64,000 nucleotides of DNA from Halohasta litchfieldiae (GTDB taxonomy: Archaea; Halobacteriota; Halobacteria; Halobacteriales; Haloferacaceae), in NCBI RefSeq assembly GCF_002788215.1, contig NZ_CP024845.1:2728001-2792000 (forward strand), in the 5' to 3' direction. Of the stretch, positions 35,889 to 44,968 are shown in pieces (positions within the stretch are counted from its first letter, which is position 1; every line of letters begins with the position of its first letter). The position numbers and the translations under genes are program-made. The notes beneath the pieces are model-generated. The model did no database searches. It worked only from the letters and a program-made list of their open reading frames with translations, and was not told the DNA's origin.

Positions 35889-36992
35889 ATGGCAACAATC
35901 ACGCTCGATACAATCACGAAACGGTTCGACTCGACGACCGCCGTCGACGACGTATCGCTAACCATTGAAGACGGTGAAGTACTGGGAATCGTCGGCCCCT
36001 CGGGTTGTGGAAAGACGACCACACTCCGCCTCATTGCTGGTTTCGAGACCGCAACCGAGGGGGCGATCCGGTACGACGACGAGGATGTCACTCACGTGCC
36101 ACCCGAAAACCGAAACGTCGGACTGGTCTTCCAGGGGTACGCGCTGTTCAACAACATGACCGTTCGGCAGAACGTGACCTTCGGGCCGAAAATGCACGGT
36201 GTCGGCAAACAGGAACGCCGCGAGCGAGCCAATGAATTGCTCGAACTGCTCGATATTAGGGAGTTGGCTGATCGAGCACCTAGAACGCTTTCCGGTGGTC
36301 AACAGCAGCGTGTTGGGCTCGCACGGGCACTCGCTATCGAACCGCGGATTCTCCTGTTGGACGAGCCGATGACGGGTCTCGATGCGAAGTTGAAACAGAC
36401 CTTACGCCAAGAACTCGGCGAACTGTTGGATGAACTCGGTGTGACAACATTGTATGTCACACACGACCAGGAGCAGGCGATGGCGATGTGTGACCGAATC
36501 GCCGTAATGAACGAGGGCCGCATTGAGCAGGTCAGCTCGCCAGCCGAAATCTACGAATCGCCCGCCAATGAGTTCGTCGCTAACTTCATCGGCACATCGA
36601 ACATCGTTCCTGCAACCGTGTTTGATGGCGTCGTCGACTTCGAGTTCGGCAAGACGGGCGCGGCTGGATTGCCGAACAACGGTGAGACACGGCTTGCGAT
36701 CCGACCCAATGACTTTCAGGTCGGCTCCGGGCCCATCAACGCGGAGATCACGAACCTGTTTTATCTCGGTGAGCGAGTCCAAGCCATTGTTGACACCGAG
36801 GCGGGAACCGAACTCACCGTCCAGTGTGATCGACACGCGGTGACTGATCTCGCGGTAGGCGACCAAATCGCCATGGATGTCGACACGAGTCGAATCCACG
36901 CCGTTAGTTCGAATCATGACACCGAGACTCCCAATGAAAACCCGAGCCACGACGGGACTTCGAGTAGTGATTGGAGGGAGCAACAACATTGA
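35889..36992 (+). CDS. ABC transporter ATP-binding protein, PotA/FbpC-type
   Basis: A 367-residue ATPase with Walker A GPSGCGKTT, Q-loop FQGYALF, signature LSGGQQQRVGLARALA, Walker B ILLLDEPMTGLD, and H-loop VTHDQEQAM. The C-terminal part from about residue 240 is a TOBE-type regulatory domain (NNGETRLAIRPNDFQVG). It energises the importer formed with the two permeases. The stop overlaps the start of the phosphoesterase gene (TGATG). Confidence 0.92.
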   Translation: MATITLDTITKRFDSTTAVDDVSLTIEDGEVLGIVGPSGCGKTTTLRLIAGFETATEGAIRYDDEDVTHVPPENRNVGLVFQGYALFNNMTVRQNVTFGPKMHGVGKQERRERANELLELLDIRELADRAPRTLSGGQQQRVGLARALAIEPRILLLDEPMTGLDAKLKQTLRQELGELLDELGVTTLYVTHDQEQAMAMCDRIAVMNEGRIEQVSSPAEIYESPANEFVANFIGTSNIVPATVFDGVVDFEFGKTGAAGLPNNGETRLAIRPNDFQVGSGPINAEITNLFYLGERVQAIVDTEAGTELTVQCDRHAVTDLAVGDQIAMDVDTSRIHAVSSNHDTETPNENPSHDGTSSSDWREQQH

Positions 36993-37915
36993 TGCAACAG
37001 CAGCCACCGAGTGACTGTCGGTCGGAATCATCGCCAACAGTACTCGATATACAGTCACCGACGCCGACACGCCTCGCGGTGATCGCCGACCCGCATCTCG
37101 CTACCGACGCCTCCGGAACGTGGAAATGTTACCACCGAACCGAGGCGTTCTTAGAACGGGCTGTCGACGAGGTTCGATCACGAGAGCCAGACGGCATCGT
37201 CGTCGCCGGTGATCTGACGAAAGACGGGGAACCCCACAACTTCCGACGATACGACGAACTTGTCGACCCACTCGGATCTGTCGTGACGATTCCTGGCAAC
37301 CACGACGTGCCGAAGTCGTACATTGATCACGAGGTGCCATCCATCGAGTCGTTTGCGGCACGGTACACGGAAACCGGATACCCGTTCCATAGACGATTCG
37401 GCGATGTCGACCTGCTTTGTTTGAATAGCGCGACGATGCCGGACGGCTCGCTTCGGGACACTTGGGGTGGATGCCTCTCAGAATCGCAACTCGACTGGCT
37501 TGCCTCGACTCTCCCAGAGACAACAACGCCTATCGTCGTCCTCCATCACAATCTGTTTGCACAGCCAGAACACGACGATGAGTTCGGCGAGAACTTCCAC
37601 CTGTCGAACAGCGAGCAACTGCTGGATATCCTCTCGGAGAATGCTCCTGTACTCGTTATTAGTGGCCATCACCACATTCCATCATGTCACCACGAACGGG
37701 GAGTTACGGAGCTAATAGCCCCGGCGCTGTGTTCGTATCCCTCATCGTTTTTGGAGATCGAAATCGGTCCCAACGGAACTACAGTCAGCCGATTCCCAAT
37801 TGCGACACCGGCGGAGAAAACCGAACTCTACACGCTGGGGACGACAGGATCACAACTCGGTAGGAAGGTCGTAGAGGTCGCCGCCGAGCGACTCCGTGTC
37901 GACCCGTTTCAGTGA
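36992..37915 (+). CDS. Calcineurin-like metallophosphoesterase (CpdA/GpdQ-type)
   Basis: A 307-residue protein with the metal-binding set of this superfamily: IADPHLA (Asp-x-His), VVAGDLTKDGEP (Gly-Asp), IPGNHDVP (Gly-Asn-His-Asp), VLHHNLF and SGHHHIPS. There is no signal peptide, so it acts in the cytoplasm. CpdA/GpdQ-type enzymes cleave phosphodiesters. Because it is translationally coupled to the importer, it may hydrolyse the imported compound, for example a glycerophosphodiester. That link is inference. Confidence 0.85.
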   Translation: MQQQPPSDCRSESSPTVLDIQSPTPTRLAVIADPHLATDASGTWKCYHRTEAFLERAVDEVRSREPDGIVVAGDLTKDGEPHNFRRYDELVDPLGSVVTIPGNHDVPKSYIDHEVPSIESFAARYTETGYPFHRRFGDVDLLCLNSATMPDGSLRDTWGGCLSESQLDWLASTLPETTTPIVVLHHNLFAQPEHDDEFGENFHLSNSEQLLDILSENAPVLVISGHHHIPSCHHERGVTELIAPALCSYPSSFLEIEIGPNGTTVSRFPIATPAEKTELYTLGTTGSQLGRKVVEVAAERLRVDPFQ

Positions 37916-38315
37916 ACCGACGCCATTTTCTCACTGGTATCGTATAACTCGATTACGAGTATCCTTGATCAGTCGAAAACAATTGACGAACCTTGACGCT
38001 ATCCGTCATATCAATAGAGAATATTTTTGGGCGATAGATTCTGTAAGGTTGATATTACGTGGGAACGACGGGTGCAGTGTCTGAAGAGGTAGTTGAGCGG
38101 TCTATCGAGGAGACGGAACACTAGGCCGAGTGTCGGACTTCAGCCCTGACCCCGATGGGTCGGGGAACGCGCCCTTGCTGGTTTTATAACCATGGCTCTT
38201 AGCAAATTGCGATGGATCACATGACTGGTATTTTGATTAGCTCCACGTAGAAAGAGCATTCACAGTAGATTCTTACAAAAATGTGATCCAGTGAACAACG
38301 ATCATCAAGACCGAC
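37916..38315. other. Intergenic region with possible TnpB-element remnant
   Basis: Around 38058-38124 an open stretch reads VGTTGAVSEEVVERS then IEETEH and a stop, in the style of a TnpB C-terminus. It is followed by GGACTTCAGCCC and a perfect hairpin CCCCGA-TGGG-TCGGGG (about 38151-38166). This resembles the right end of an IS200/IS605 element, but nothing else of the element remains. No other gene is seen. Confidence 0.35.
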
Positions 38316-38900
38316 TCAAACGAGGAGCTGAATGTCGGCCTCAACCATCTCTTGAAACGCCGAGGCTGCGCCGACGCCGGTGGTGACGCCATCGTAGAAG
38401 TCCTCCTCGTCGTAGCCCAGCAGATCGATCGTCATCTGGCAGGCTTGGAGGTCGACGCCACTCTCTAGAGAGACGTCGATCAGCTCCTCGACCGAGGCGA
38501 CCTCGTTGTCGGCGATCTTGTTCCGCATCATCCGCGTGGTCACCCGGTCCATTCCCGGCAGGGCGGCGATGGCGTTCGGCACCGGCATGTTCGGGTTGCC
38601 GACCGAACTGAGCTGGAGGTTCTTCGAATTCTTTTCGTGGAGGATTTCGAGCCCCCAGAACGTGTGGAACACCGTCACGTCGTAGCCGAAGGCCGCGGCC
38701 GTCGACGCGAGGATTAGTGGCGGGTAGGCCATATCCAGCGTTCCCTTGGTGGCGATGATCACCATCTTCTTTGGGCCGGTTTCGACATCGCTGCGCAGGT
38801 CGGCGAGCTCGGTTTCGAGCGCCTCGACCTGGGCCTGCAGTTCGGCGAGGTCGTCCGTCGAGGGATCGGCGTCCGATCCGGCAGTGGCGTCGGTGCTCAT
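38316..38900 (-). CDS. DsrE/DsrF-like protein
   Basis: The 194-residue protein begins with a coiled-coil-like helix (DDLAELQAQVEALETELADL). The DsrE fold follows (KKMVIIATKGTLDMAYPPLILASTAAAFGYDVTVFHTFWGLEILHEK), then GNPNMPVPNAIAALPGMDRVTTRMMRNKIADNEVASVEELIDVSLESGVDLQACQMTIDLLGY. Cys in LQACQM is where family members carry a persulfide. It is probably a sulfur carrier exchanging sulfane sulfur with TusA, whose gene lies immediately upstream (1-bp spacer). Confidence 0.88.
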   Translation of the reverse strand: MSTDATAGSDADPSTDDLAELQAQVEALETELADLRSDVETGPKKMVIIATKGTLDMAYPPLILASTAAAFGYDVTVFHTFWGLEILHEKNSKNLQLSSVGNPNMPVPNAIAALPGMDRVTTRMMRNKIADNEVASVEELIDVSLESGVDLQACQMTIDLLGYDEEDFYDGVTTGVGAASAFQEMVEADIQLLV

Positions 38901-38901
38901 T

Positions 38902-39156
38902 TCACTCGACCTTTTTGATGTAGTGTTTGTAGACGTCCTCGCCGCCCTCGGTCGTCTCCTGCTGGTCGAGGAGTTCGGCGTCGGCCGTCGACTCCGCCCA
39001 CCCCTTGATGTCGCTGAGGCTGCCGGAGTCGGTGGCGACGACTTCGAGCGTCTCTCCTGCAGACACGTCGTCGAAGGCTCCTTTCGTCTTGATAACCGGC
39101 ATCGGGCAGTTCTGTCCTTTCACGTCGACCGTCTTGGCTGCTGTTTCGGTACTCAT
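38902..39156 (-). CDS. TusA-family sulfur carrier protein
   Basis: An 84-residue protein with the invariant Cys-Pro-x-Pro motif (KGQNCPMPVIKTKGAFDDVSAGETLEV). TusA carries sulfur as a Cys persulfide. It is the first gene of a two-gene operon with the DsrE-like gene and is divergent from the rhodanese/MBL fusion gene. One of two TusA proteins in this cluster (the other is at 44969). Confidence 0.92.
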   Translation of the reverse strand: MSTETAAKTVDVKGQNCPMPVIKTKGAFDDVSAGETLEVVATDSGSLSDIKGWAESTADAELLDQQETTEGGEDVYKHYIKKVE

Positions 39157-39382
39157 TGGTGGATGTCCCTGTATTGGGGCTGATATACAATATTGGCTCG
39201 ACTAATATAAGTGTGTTCATTATTGTGTCTGGGATGCATAACTGAAACTCGGCCAACCGCGTGAACACGCTCTACTAACGTATACAATCAACGTGTACCG
39301 ACCAGCGAACAAGTTATATTGTGCGATTTTAGAATTACTATGCAAACCCTTAAGTCGAGCAAGCCGGTATGGGAGAGTGAAC
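39157..39382. promoter_or_regulatory. Divergent promoter region with three copies of the cluster motif
   Basis: Between tusA (minus) and the rhodanese/MBL gene (plus) lie ATACAATAT (39185-39193), ATACAATCA (39282-39290) and ATATTGTGC (39316-39324). The first is 29 bp upstream of the tusA start. The third is about 60 bp ahead of the plus-strand start. The same word occurs ahead of several other operons of this cluster. Confidence 0.5.
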
Positions 39383-40585
39383 ATGGACGCAGATGCAATG
39401 GACTTCCCGACGCCGGAGTCGGACGTCGACTCGATCGCTCCCGAATCGCTCAAAGCCCAAATCGACGGCGGCGAGTCGGTGACGATCCTCGATGCCCGCA
39501 TGGCCAGCGACTACGAGGAGTGGCGCGTCGACGGCGAGACCGTCGAGAGCATCAACATCCCCTACTTCGAGTTCCTCGACGAGGAGATCGACGACGATGT
39601 CCTCGCCCGAATCCCCGACGACGAGCACGTCACCGTGCTCTGTGCGAAGGGTGGCGCAAGCGAGTACGTCGCCGGCGCACTCGCCGACCGCGGCTACGAC
39701 GTCGACCACCTCGAAGACGGGATGAACGGCTGGGCATCGATCTACGAAGCCCACGAAGTCACCGAGTACGACGGTGCGGGCACGCTCATCCAGTACCAGC
39801 GGCCCTCCTCGGGCTGTCTGGGCTACCTGGTCTACGACGACGACGAGGCCGCCATCATCGACCCGCTCCGGGCCTTCACCGACCGCTATCTCGACGACGC
39901 CGCCGAGCTGGGCGTCGACCTGACATACGCCTTCGATACCCACATCCACGCCGACCACATCAGCGGGCTCCGCGAGCTGGCCGACGAAGGCGTCGAGGGC
40001 GTGATCCCCGAGGCCGCAGTCGACCGCGGAGTCACCTACGGCGACGAGATGACGCTGACCAACGACGGCGATTCCTTCGCCGTCGGCGAGGCGACCGTCG
40101 AGACCGTCTTCACGCCGGGCCACACGACGGGTATGACCTCCTATCTGGTCGGCGACTCGCTGCTTGCGACGGGCGACGGCCTGTTCATCGAGAGCGTCGC
40201 CCGCCCCGATCTCGAAGAGGGCGACGAGGGCGCGCCCGAGGCTGCTGCGATGCTCTACGAATCGCTCCAGGAGAAGGTCCTGCCGCTGGCCGACGAGACG
40301 CTGATCGGCGGCGCACACTTCAGCGATGCTGCCGAGCCCGCCGCCGACGGTACCTACACCGCGCCGATCGGCGATCTCGTCGAACGGATGGACGCCCTGA
40401 CGATGGACGAGGCGGACTTCATCGAGACCGTGTTGGCGGATATGCCGCCGCGTCCGGCCAACTACATCGATATCATCGAGACCAACCTCGGCCAGCAGGT
40501 GGCTGACGACGAGGAGGCCTTTACCCTCGAACTCGGGCCGAACAACTGCGCGGCCAGCCAGGACGCACTCACGAGTGACGACTAA
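39383..40585 (+). CDS. Rhodanese-metallo-beta-lactamase fusion (persulfide dioxygenase-like)
   Basis: The 400-residue protein has an N-terminal rhodanese domain (SLKAQIDGGESVTILDARMASDYEEWRVDG; active Cys in VTVLCAKGGASEYVAGAL). An ETHE1-like metallo-beta-lactamase domain follows (GCLGYLVYDDDEAAIIDPL, THIHADHISGLRELAD, TPGHTTGMTSYLVGD, LIGGAHFSDAA). Fusions of this kind oxidise glutathione-type persulfides or process polysulfides; with bacillithiol-free haloarchaea the thiol is probably gamma-glutamylcysteine. Start at 39383 preferred (GGGAG just upstream) over 39293. It heads a plus-strand operon with the YeeE/YedE pair. Confidence 0.88.
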   Translation: MDADAMDFPTPESDVDSIAPESLKAQIDGGESVTILDARMASDYEEWRVDGETVESINIPYFEFLDEEIDDDVLARIPDDEHVTVLCAKGGASEYVAGALADRGYDVDHLEDGMNGWASIYEAHEVTEYDGAGTLIQYQRPSSGCLGYLVYDDDEAAIIDPLRAFTDRYLDDAAELGVDLTYAFDTHIHADHISGLRELADEGVEGVIPEAAVDRGVTYGDEMTLTNDGDSFAVGEATVETVFTPGHTTGMTSYLVGDSLLATGDGLFIESVARPDLEEGDEGAPEAAAMLYESLQEKVLPLADETLIGGAHFSDAAEPAADGTYTAPIGDLVERMDALTMDEADFIETVLADMPPRPANYIDIIETNLGQQVADDEEAFTLELGPNNCAASQDALTSDD

Positions 40586-40618
40586 CGTTGCTGACTACAC
40601 CGACAGGATTCACAACCA

Positions 40619-41131
40619 ATGATCACTGATCTCCTCGGTTCGGGGGCCATCGAGACGCTGTTCCCCAACGGAATCTCCCGGTATGCGATCGGGGGACTCC
40701 TTGTTGGCTTGGGAACAGTCGTCATCTACCTCGGGACCGGGATCACGGCGGGGGCAAGCACGTTCCTGGAGTCGACGCTGTCGTACGTCTCGGATCGCTC
40801 GCGGTTCGCGCAGTACCGCGCCTCCCGGGACTGGCGTGTCGTCTTCACACTCAGTATCATCGCTGGCGCAGGCGTCTACGCCATCATCTATCAGGGCGAT
40901 CCGTGGGCACTCGCGGGTAGCGCCTGGATCACCGAGGTCGCGCCGTGGCGGCTGTTCCTCGGTGGGATTCTCGTCGGGATCGGCACCCGGATCGGGAAGG
41001 GCTGTACCTCCGGGCATGGAATCTGTGGGGTCGGCTCAGTATCGCGGACCTCGCTCGTGGGCGTGGCGACGTTCCTCGTCGTTGCGATCATCACCGCGAA
41101 CATCGTCGCCGCCTTCGGGGTGACACCATGA
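40619..41131 (+). CDS. YeeE/YedE-family sulfur transporter, first half
   Basis: A 170-residue membrane protein with the conserved Cys motif of the family (RIGKGCTSGHGICGVG) and several helices (YAIGGLLVGLGTVVIYLGTGITAGAST, WRLFLGGILVGIGTRI, LVGVATFLVVAIITANIVAAF). YeeE/YedE proteins import thiosulfate or related sulfur species via Cys relays. It overlaps the second-half gene by 4 bp, so the two halves probably assemble into one transporter. Confidence 0.88.
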   Translation: MITDLLGSGAIETLFPNGISRYAIGGLLVGLGTVVIYLGTGITAGASTFLESTLSYVSDRSRFAQYRASRDWRVVFTLSIIAGAGVYAIIYQGDPWALAGSAWITEVAPWRLFLGGILVGIGTRIGKGCTSGHGICGVGSVSRTSLVGVATFLVVAIITANIVAAFGVTP

Positions 41132-41583
41132 GCCGCCACCCGTTGTTCCTGCCGCTGGTAGTGGTCGGCGGGCTGATATTCGGCTTCGGGCTCGGCTTCA
41201 GCCACATGGCCCGACCGGAGGTCGTCATCGACTTCCTCACCTTCGAGGATTTCGGCCTGCTGTTCGTCATGTTCGGCGGCTCGATCGTCGCCGGGCTGGC
41301 CTTTTGGACGCTGTCGTCGACCGGCGGGTCGGCCCCACTTACGGGACGGCCCTACGCGCGCCGGCTCAAATCCTTCGACAAGAACGTCCTGATCGGCGGC
41401 TCGGTCTTCGGCGTCGGCTGGGGGCTGTCGGGCATCTGTCCGGGCGCAGCCTACGCCAGCCTCGGGGTCGGTAACTGGCCGATCATCTATGCGCTGGCGG
41501 GGATGTTCGTCGGCGCATACCTCCAGGGAGTCTGGCGAAGCGAACCCGCCGCCGACGCGGCAGCGGTCCCGAGCGACGACTAA
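41128..41583 (+). CDS. YeeE/YedE-family sulfur transporter, second half (DUF6691-like)
   Basis: A 151-residue membrane protein starting MSRHPLFLPLVVVGGLIFGFGLGFSHMARPEVVIDFLTF. It has the family Cys region WGLSGICPGAAYASLG. The ATGA overlap with the gene before indicates coupled translation. It supplies the other half of the two-part YeeE channel. Confidence 0.88.
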   Translation: MSRHPLFLPLVVVGGLIFGFGLGFSHMARPEVVIDFLTFEDFGLLFVMFGGSIVAGLAFWTLSSTGGSAPLTGRPYARRLKSFDKNVLIGGSVFGVGWGLSGICPGAAYASLGVGNWPIIYALAGMFVGAYLQGVWRSEPAADAAAVPSDD

Positions 41584-41607
41584 CCACCCCACTGCGGCAC
41601 CCCACTC

Positions 41608-42849
41608 ATGACTCATTCAGAGGCATCCCACACGACCGACCGGCTCGTCGACATCGCAAGCGATCTCCTGGCGGTCGACACACAGAACCCACCCGGCGAC
41701 ACACGGGCGCTCGCCGCGTGGATCGAGACGTTTTTTGAAGAGCTTGGCATCCGGACCGAGCGCGTCGCCACAGATCCGGCCAAGCCGAACCTCATGGCGA
41801 CGATCCCGGGACAGAGCGACCGAACCCTGCTGTTCAATGGCCATATGGATACGGTCCCGTTCGACCCCGACGGATGGACATACGATCCACTCGGCGAGCG
41901 CGTCGACAACCGGCTCTACGGCCGCGGAGCAACCGATATGAAGGGACCGCTGGCGGCGATCCTCTATACTGCCGAACGGTTCGCCGAGCGAAACCAGAAA
42001 CCGCCGGTAACCCTCGCCTTTGCGGTGGTCAGCGACGAGGAGACCGGCGGAGCGGCGGGCGTCTCGACGCTCGTCGACAGCGCGCTCGACAACCTTGATC
42101 CCGACGCCTGCGTGATCGGCGAGACGACCTGCTCGGCGGGCAACCACTCGGTTACGGTCGCCGACCGGGGAAGCATCTGGCTGACGCTCGAAGCCGAGGG
42201 GACCGCAGCCCATGGCTCCCGGCCGATAGAAGGGAAGAACGCGATCGACCGTCTGTGGGCGGCCATCGAGTTCCTCCGGCGGCGGCTCTCGCTTCGGGAG
42301 TTGCCGGTCGACGATGAGATGATGCCGATCATCGAGGAGTCGGCGGCCTACTACGAGCCGACACTGGGCCAGTCAGCCGCCGAGAGCCTCTTTGTCTATC
42401 CAACGATCAACCTCGGCACTATCGAGGGCGGCGAGGCCGTCAACACGGTTCCGGGGTCGGCACGGGCCGAACTCGACATCCGGCTCACCGCGGGCGTCGA
42501 CACCGCGACCGTGCTGGCCGACATTCGGGACTGTCTCGACGACCATCCGGCGGTTTCGATCGCCGACGTGCGCTGGTCGGTCGGCAGCTACGAGCCGGTC
42601 GACAGCCCGCTGGTGCAGGCGGTCACCGAAACGGCGAGCGAGGTGGCCGACGACAGGATCTACCGGCGGTCAGCGACCGGCGGCGGCGACGCCAAGAAGT
42701 TCCGTCACGCTGGGATTCCGACCGTCGAGTTCGCCTTCGGGACCGATACGGTCCACGCTGTCGACGAGTACACGACCCTGCAGGCCCTCAACTGGAATGC
42801 CGCCGTCTACGAACGTCTCCCCGCAATTTTCGCGGAGCATAGCCAGTGA
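41608..42849 (+). CDS. M20-family metallopeptidase/deacylase (ArgE/DapE-type)
   Basis: A 413-residue protein with the two-zinc site of M20 enzymes: LLFNGHMDTVPFD, YGRGATDMKGPLAAI, VVSDEETGGAAG, GETTC, and a dimerisation domain in the middle (AAHGSRPIEGKNAID...). It hydrolyses an amide in an N-acyl amino acid, dipeptide or similar. The location in a sulfur operon could point to a Cys-containing thiol or dipeptide, but that is a guess. It overlaps the next gene by 4 bp. Confidence 0.85.
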   Translation: MTHSEASHTTDRLVDIASDLLAVDTQNPPGDTRALAAWIETFFEELGIRTERVATDPAKPNLMATIPGQSDRTLLFNGHMDTVPFDPDGWTYDPLGERVDNRLYGRGATDMKGPLAAILYTAERFAERNQKPPVTLAFAVVSDEETGGAAGVSTLVDSALDNLDPDACVIGETTCSAGNHSVTVADRGSIWLTLEAEGTAAHGSRPIEGKNAIDRLWAAIEFLRRRLSLRELPVDDEMMPIIEESAAYYEPTLGQSAAESLFVYPTINLGTIEGGEAVNTVPGSARAELDIRLTAGVDTATVLADIRDCLDDHPAVSIADVRWSVGSYEPVDSPLVQAVTETASEVADDRIYRRSATGGGDAKKFRHAGIPTVEFAFGTDTVHAVDEYTTLQALNWNAAVYERLPAIFAEHSQ

Positions 42850-44012
42850 TCGAGTTCTGGCTGCCGTTCGGGGCTGCCCTGCTGGCCAGCGCGTTCATGG
42901 CGTGGGCGATCGGTGCGGGATCGAGCGGGGCGACACCATTCGCCCCCGCGGTCGGTGCGAACGCCATCTCGGTGATGCGGGCGGCGTTCATCGTCGGAAT
43001 TCTCGGCTTTTTGGGAGCCGCCCTCCAGGGAGCGAGCGTCTCCGAGGCTGTCGGCAGCGACCTCGTCGTCGGGCTTACCCTGCCGACCGCCGCGGTGATC
43101 GTGGTGCTGGTGACCGCCGCCGGGCTGATGGCGATCGGCATCGTTACTGGATATCCGATTGCGACCGCCTTCACCGTCACCGGGACGGTTATCGGTGCGG
43201 GGCTCGCGCTCGGCGGCGATCCCGCGTGGGCGAAGTACACCGAGATCGGAACGATGTGGCTCTTGACGCCCTTTGTCGGTAGTGGCGTCGCCTACGGGAT
43301 CGCCAGCATCTTGCCCCGAGAATCAGTCGACGAACGCGATAGCGTCCCGATCCTTGCCGCGGCTGTCGGCGCGATCGTCGTCAACATCGAATTCGCGCTG
43401 CTCGCCTCGGGCGACCGGTTGGCCTCACTGTCGACCGTCGTCGCCGAGCGATTCGTTCCCGGTCTCGCGGGCGAACTCGGCGTCTCGCTTGTCGCCGCGG
43501 TTGTCGTCGGACTGGCTGTCCGGGTCGACATCGCTCGGAACGGATTGGGCGGCCTCCGGCGCTTTTTGCTCGTTCTCGGCGGGCTGGTCGCCTTCTCGGC
43601 GGGCGCGAGTCAGGTCGGGCTGGCGGTCGGGCCGCTAGTACCGCTGGTCGAGGAGACGATGATCACCGTCTCGGCGCTGGCGGCCGGCGGCGGCGTGGGC
43701 CTGCTGGTCGGCTCCTGGACCGGGGCCTCTCAGATGATCAAGGCCGTCTCACAGGACTACGCTTCGCTGGGCCCGCGGCGGTCGATCGCCGCGCTGTTCC
43801 CCTCGTTCGTGCTCGCCCAGATCGCTGTCCTCTACGGGATTCCGGTCTCGTTCAACCAGATCATGGTCAGCGCGATCGTCGGCGCAGGTGCGGCCGTCGG
43901 GGGAAGCGACGCGATCAGTCGACGGAAAATAGGCCTGACTTTCGGCGCGTGGATCGGCTCGTTCGCCCTCGCGTTCGCCTTGGGTTACGGCGTGATGAGC
44001 CTCGTACCGTAA
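42846..44012 (+). CDS. PiT-family anion permease
   Basis: A 388-residue membrane protein starting at a GTG that overlaps the stop of the M20 gene. PiT signature repeats: FAPAVGANAISVMRAAFIVGILGFLGAALQGASVSE near the N-terminus and GSWTGASQMIKAVSQDYASLGPRRSIAAL in the second half, with about ten helices. PiT permeases carry phosphate; relatives of the CysP type carry sulfate or thiosulfate. Given the neighbours, a sulfur oxyanion is at least as likely as phosphate. Confidence 0.85.
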   Translation: MIEFWLPFGAALLASAFMAWAIGAGSSGATPFAPAVGANAISVMRAAFIVGILGFLGAALQGASVSEAVGSDLVVGLTLPTAAVIVVLVTAAGLMAIGIVTGYPIATAFTVTGTVIGAGLALGGDPAWAKYTEIGTMWLLTPFVGSGVAYGIASILPRESVDERDSVPILAAAVGAIVVNIEFALLASGDRLASLSTVVAERFVPGLAGELGVSLVAAVVVGLAVRVDIARNGLGGLRRFLLVLGGLVAFSAGASQVGLAVGPLVPLVEETMITVSALAAGGGVGLLVGSWTGASQMIKAVSQDYASLGPRRSIAALFPSFVLAQIAVLYGIPVSFNQIMVSAIVGAGAAVGGSDAISRRKIGLTFGAWIGSFALAFALGYGVMSLVP

Positions 44013-44095
44013 TCGACCGCGACTACACTACATGGTCGACCCTAGTCGTATTAACGTTAGATATTTTATAATATGGGACTCAGTTGTGGGTATCG

Positions 44096-44464
44096 ATGGA
44101 CTCGTCGACCCTACGGTACGGTAGTTTGGTAGCGATTCCCGGTGGGTACGCGGCGATTCTCGGCTACGGTTCAGTGACCGGAACTGCCACAGCTGCTCTC
44201 ACGGACCTCTACTTGGGAACTGTCTTGCTGGGTGTAGTGACTGCCGGATATATTCGAAACGGGACGCTGGAAGCGGGGGTGCCCGAAATGGGAGCGTTCG
44301 TCGTCGCTGGCATCGCTATGGCGTATGAAGGTGTTTCGAGATTTTCGGACATCCCGCCGATCGAATACATATATACTATCGGCGAGATCGCATTACTTGT
44401 CGCTGGCTCTCTCCTGTTGTATCGGGTGGTTGCCGCCTCCCGCCGGTCTGCTGTCGTCGACTGA
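44096..44464 (+). CDS. Small membrane protein, unknown function
   Basis: A 122-residue protein with four predicted helices (YGSLVAIPGGYAAILGYGSV, LYLGTVLLGVVTAGYI, MGAFVVAGIAMAYEGV, IGEIALLVAGSLLLYRVVAA). TATTTTATAATATG about 25-40 bp upstream is a strong TATA candidate. ATG at 44096 is preferred to 44084. Family not recognised. Confidence 0.6.
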   Translation: MDSSTLRYGSLVAIPGGYAAILGYGSVTGTATAALTDLYLGTVLLGVVTAGYIRNGTLEAGVPEMGAFVVAGIAMAYEGVSRFSDIPPIEYIYTIGEIALLVAGSLLLYRVVAASRRSAVVD

Positions 44465-44526
44465 GACGTGGCTCCCGATCAAAATCGTGCGCGTGCTTCA
44501 GAACAGGTGCTGATAGAGAAACGGTT

Positions 44527-44745
44527 CTATGTGCGTTTGCAGGTGTCGACGCCGAACAGCCGGTAGGCCAGACACTGCTGGGTGAGGCCGGTTCCGAACA
44601 CGATCGCGCCGACAAGCGCGAGTCCAGCACCGACTGTCGACCCCAGCGGAAGAAGGCCAGCCAACGAGACGATCCCAACGAGAGCCACGAGTAGTCCGCC
44701 GACGAGGCGTGCGGTTCGGTCGAGACCACCGACATTCGGTTCCAT
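44527..44745 (-). CDS. DUF2892/YgaP-type inner membrane protein
   Basis: A 72-residue protein (MEPNVGGLDRTARLVGGLLVALVGIVSLAGLLPLGS...GLALVGAIVFGTGLTQQCLAYRLFGVDTCKRT) with two helices and the conserved C-terminal Cys pair. DUF2892 domains are often fused to rhodanese domains (YgaP) or encoded beside sulfur-transfer genes, which fits this place. Confidence 0.85.
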   Translation of the reverse strand: MEPNVGGLDRTARLVGGLLVALVGIVSLAGLLPLGSTVGAGLALVGAIVFGTGLTQQCLAYRLFGVDTCKRT

Positions 44746-44925
44746 ACCTATGTATTAACGGCTGAACGCAAAAGGGTTTGTATAGATATGTGTCTTAAAT
44801 ACATTACTGGTGTACGACTTTTCTTCCAATAGCGATGTAATAAACCCTCAGACACATCCAGTATCTGTTTTACGGCTGTAGTTCGATAGATGAATCACAT
44901 CTGCTCTCAGAATATTGGAAATAGC

Positions 44926-44934
44926 ATACAATAT
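44926..44934. promoter_or_regulatory. Cluster motif ATACAATAT ahead of tusA2
   Basis: Exact ATACAATAT ending 34 bp before the ATG of the second tusA gene, inside or next to the likely TATA region. A protein bound here would block transcription. Confidence 0.5.
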
Positions 44935-44968
44935 TAAACCGTTGGGGTACGAACGGCTAACTGTACTC

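Noticed and set aside
39319-40506. Long plus-strand frame of 395 codons inside the rhodanese-MBL gene
   Set aside because: It is very rich in Arg and lacks motifs, the usual +1 shadow of a GC-rich acidic gene.
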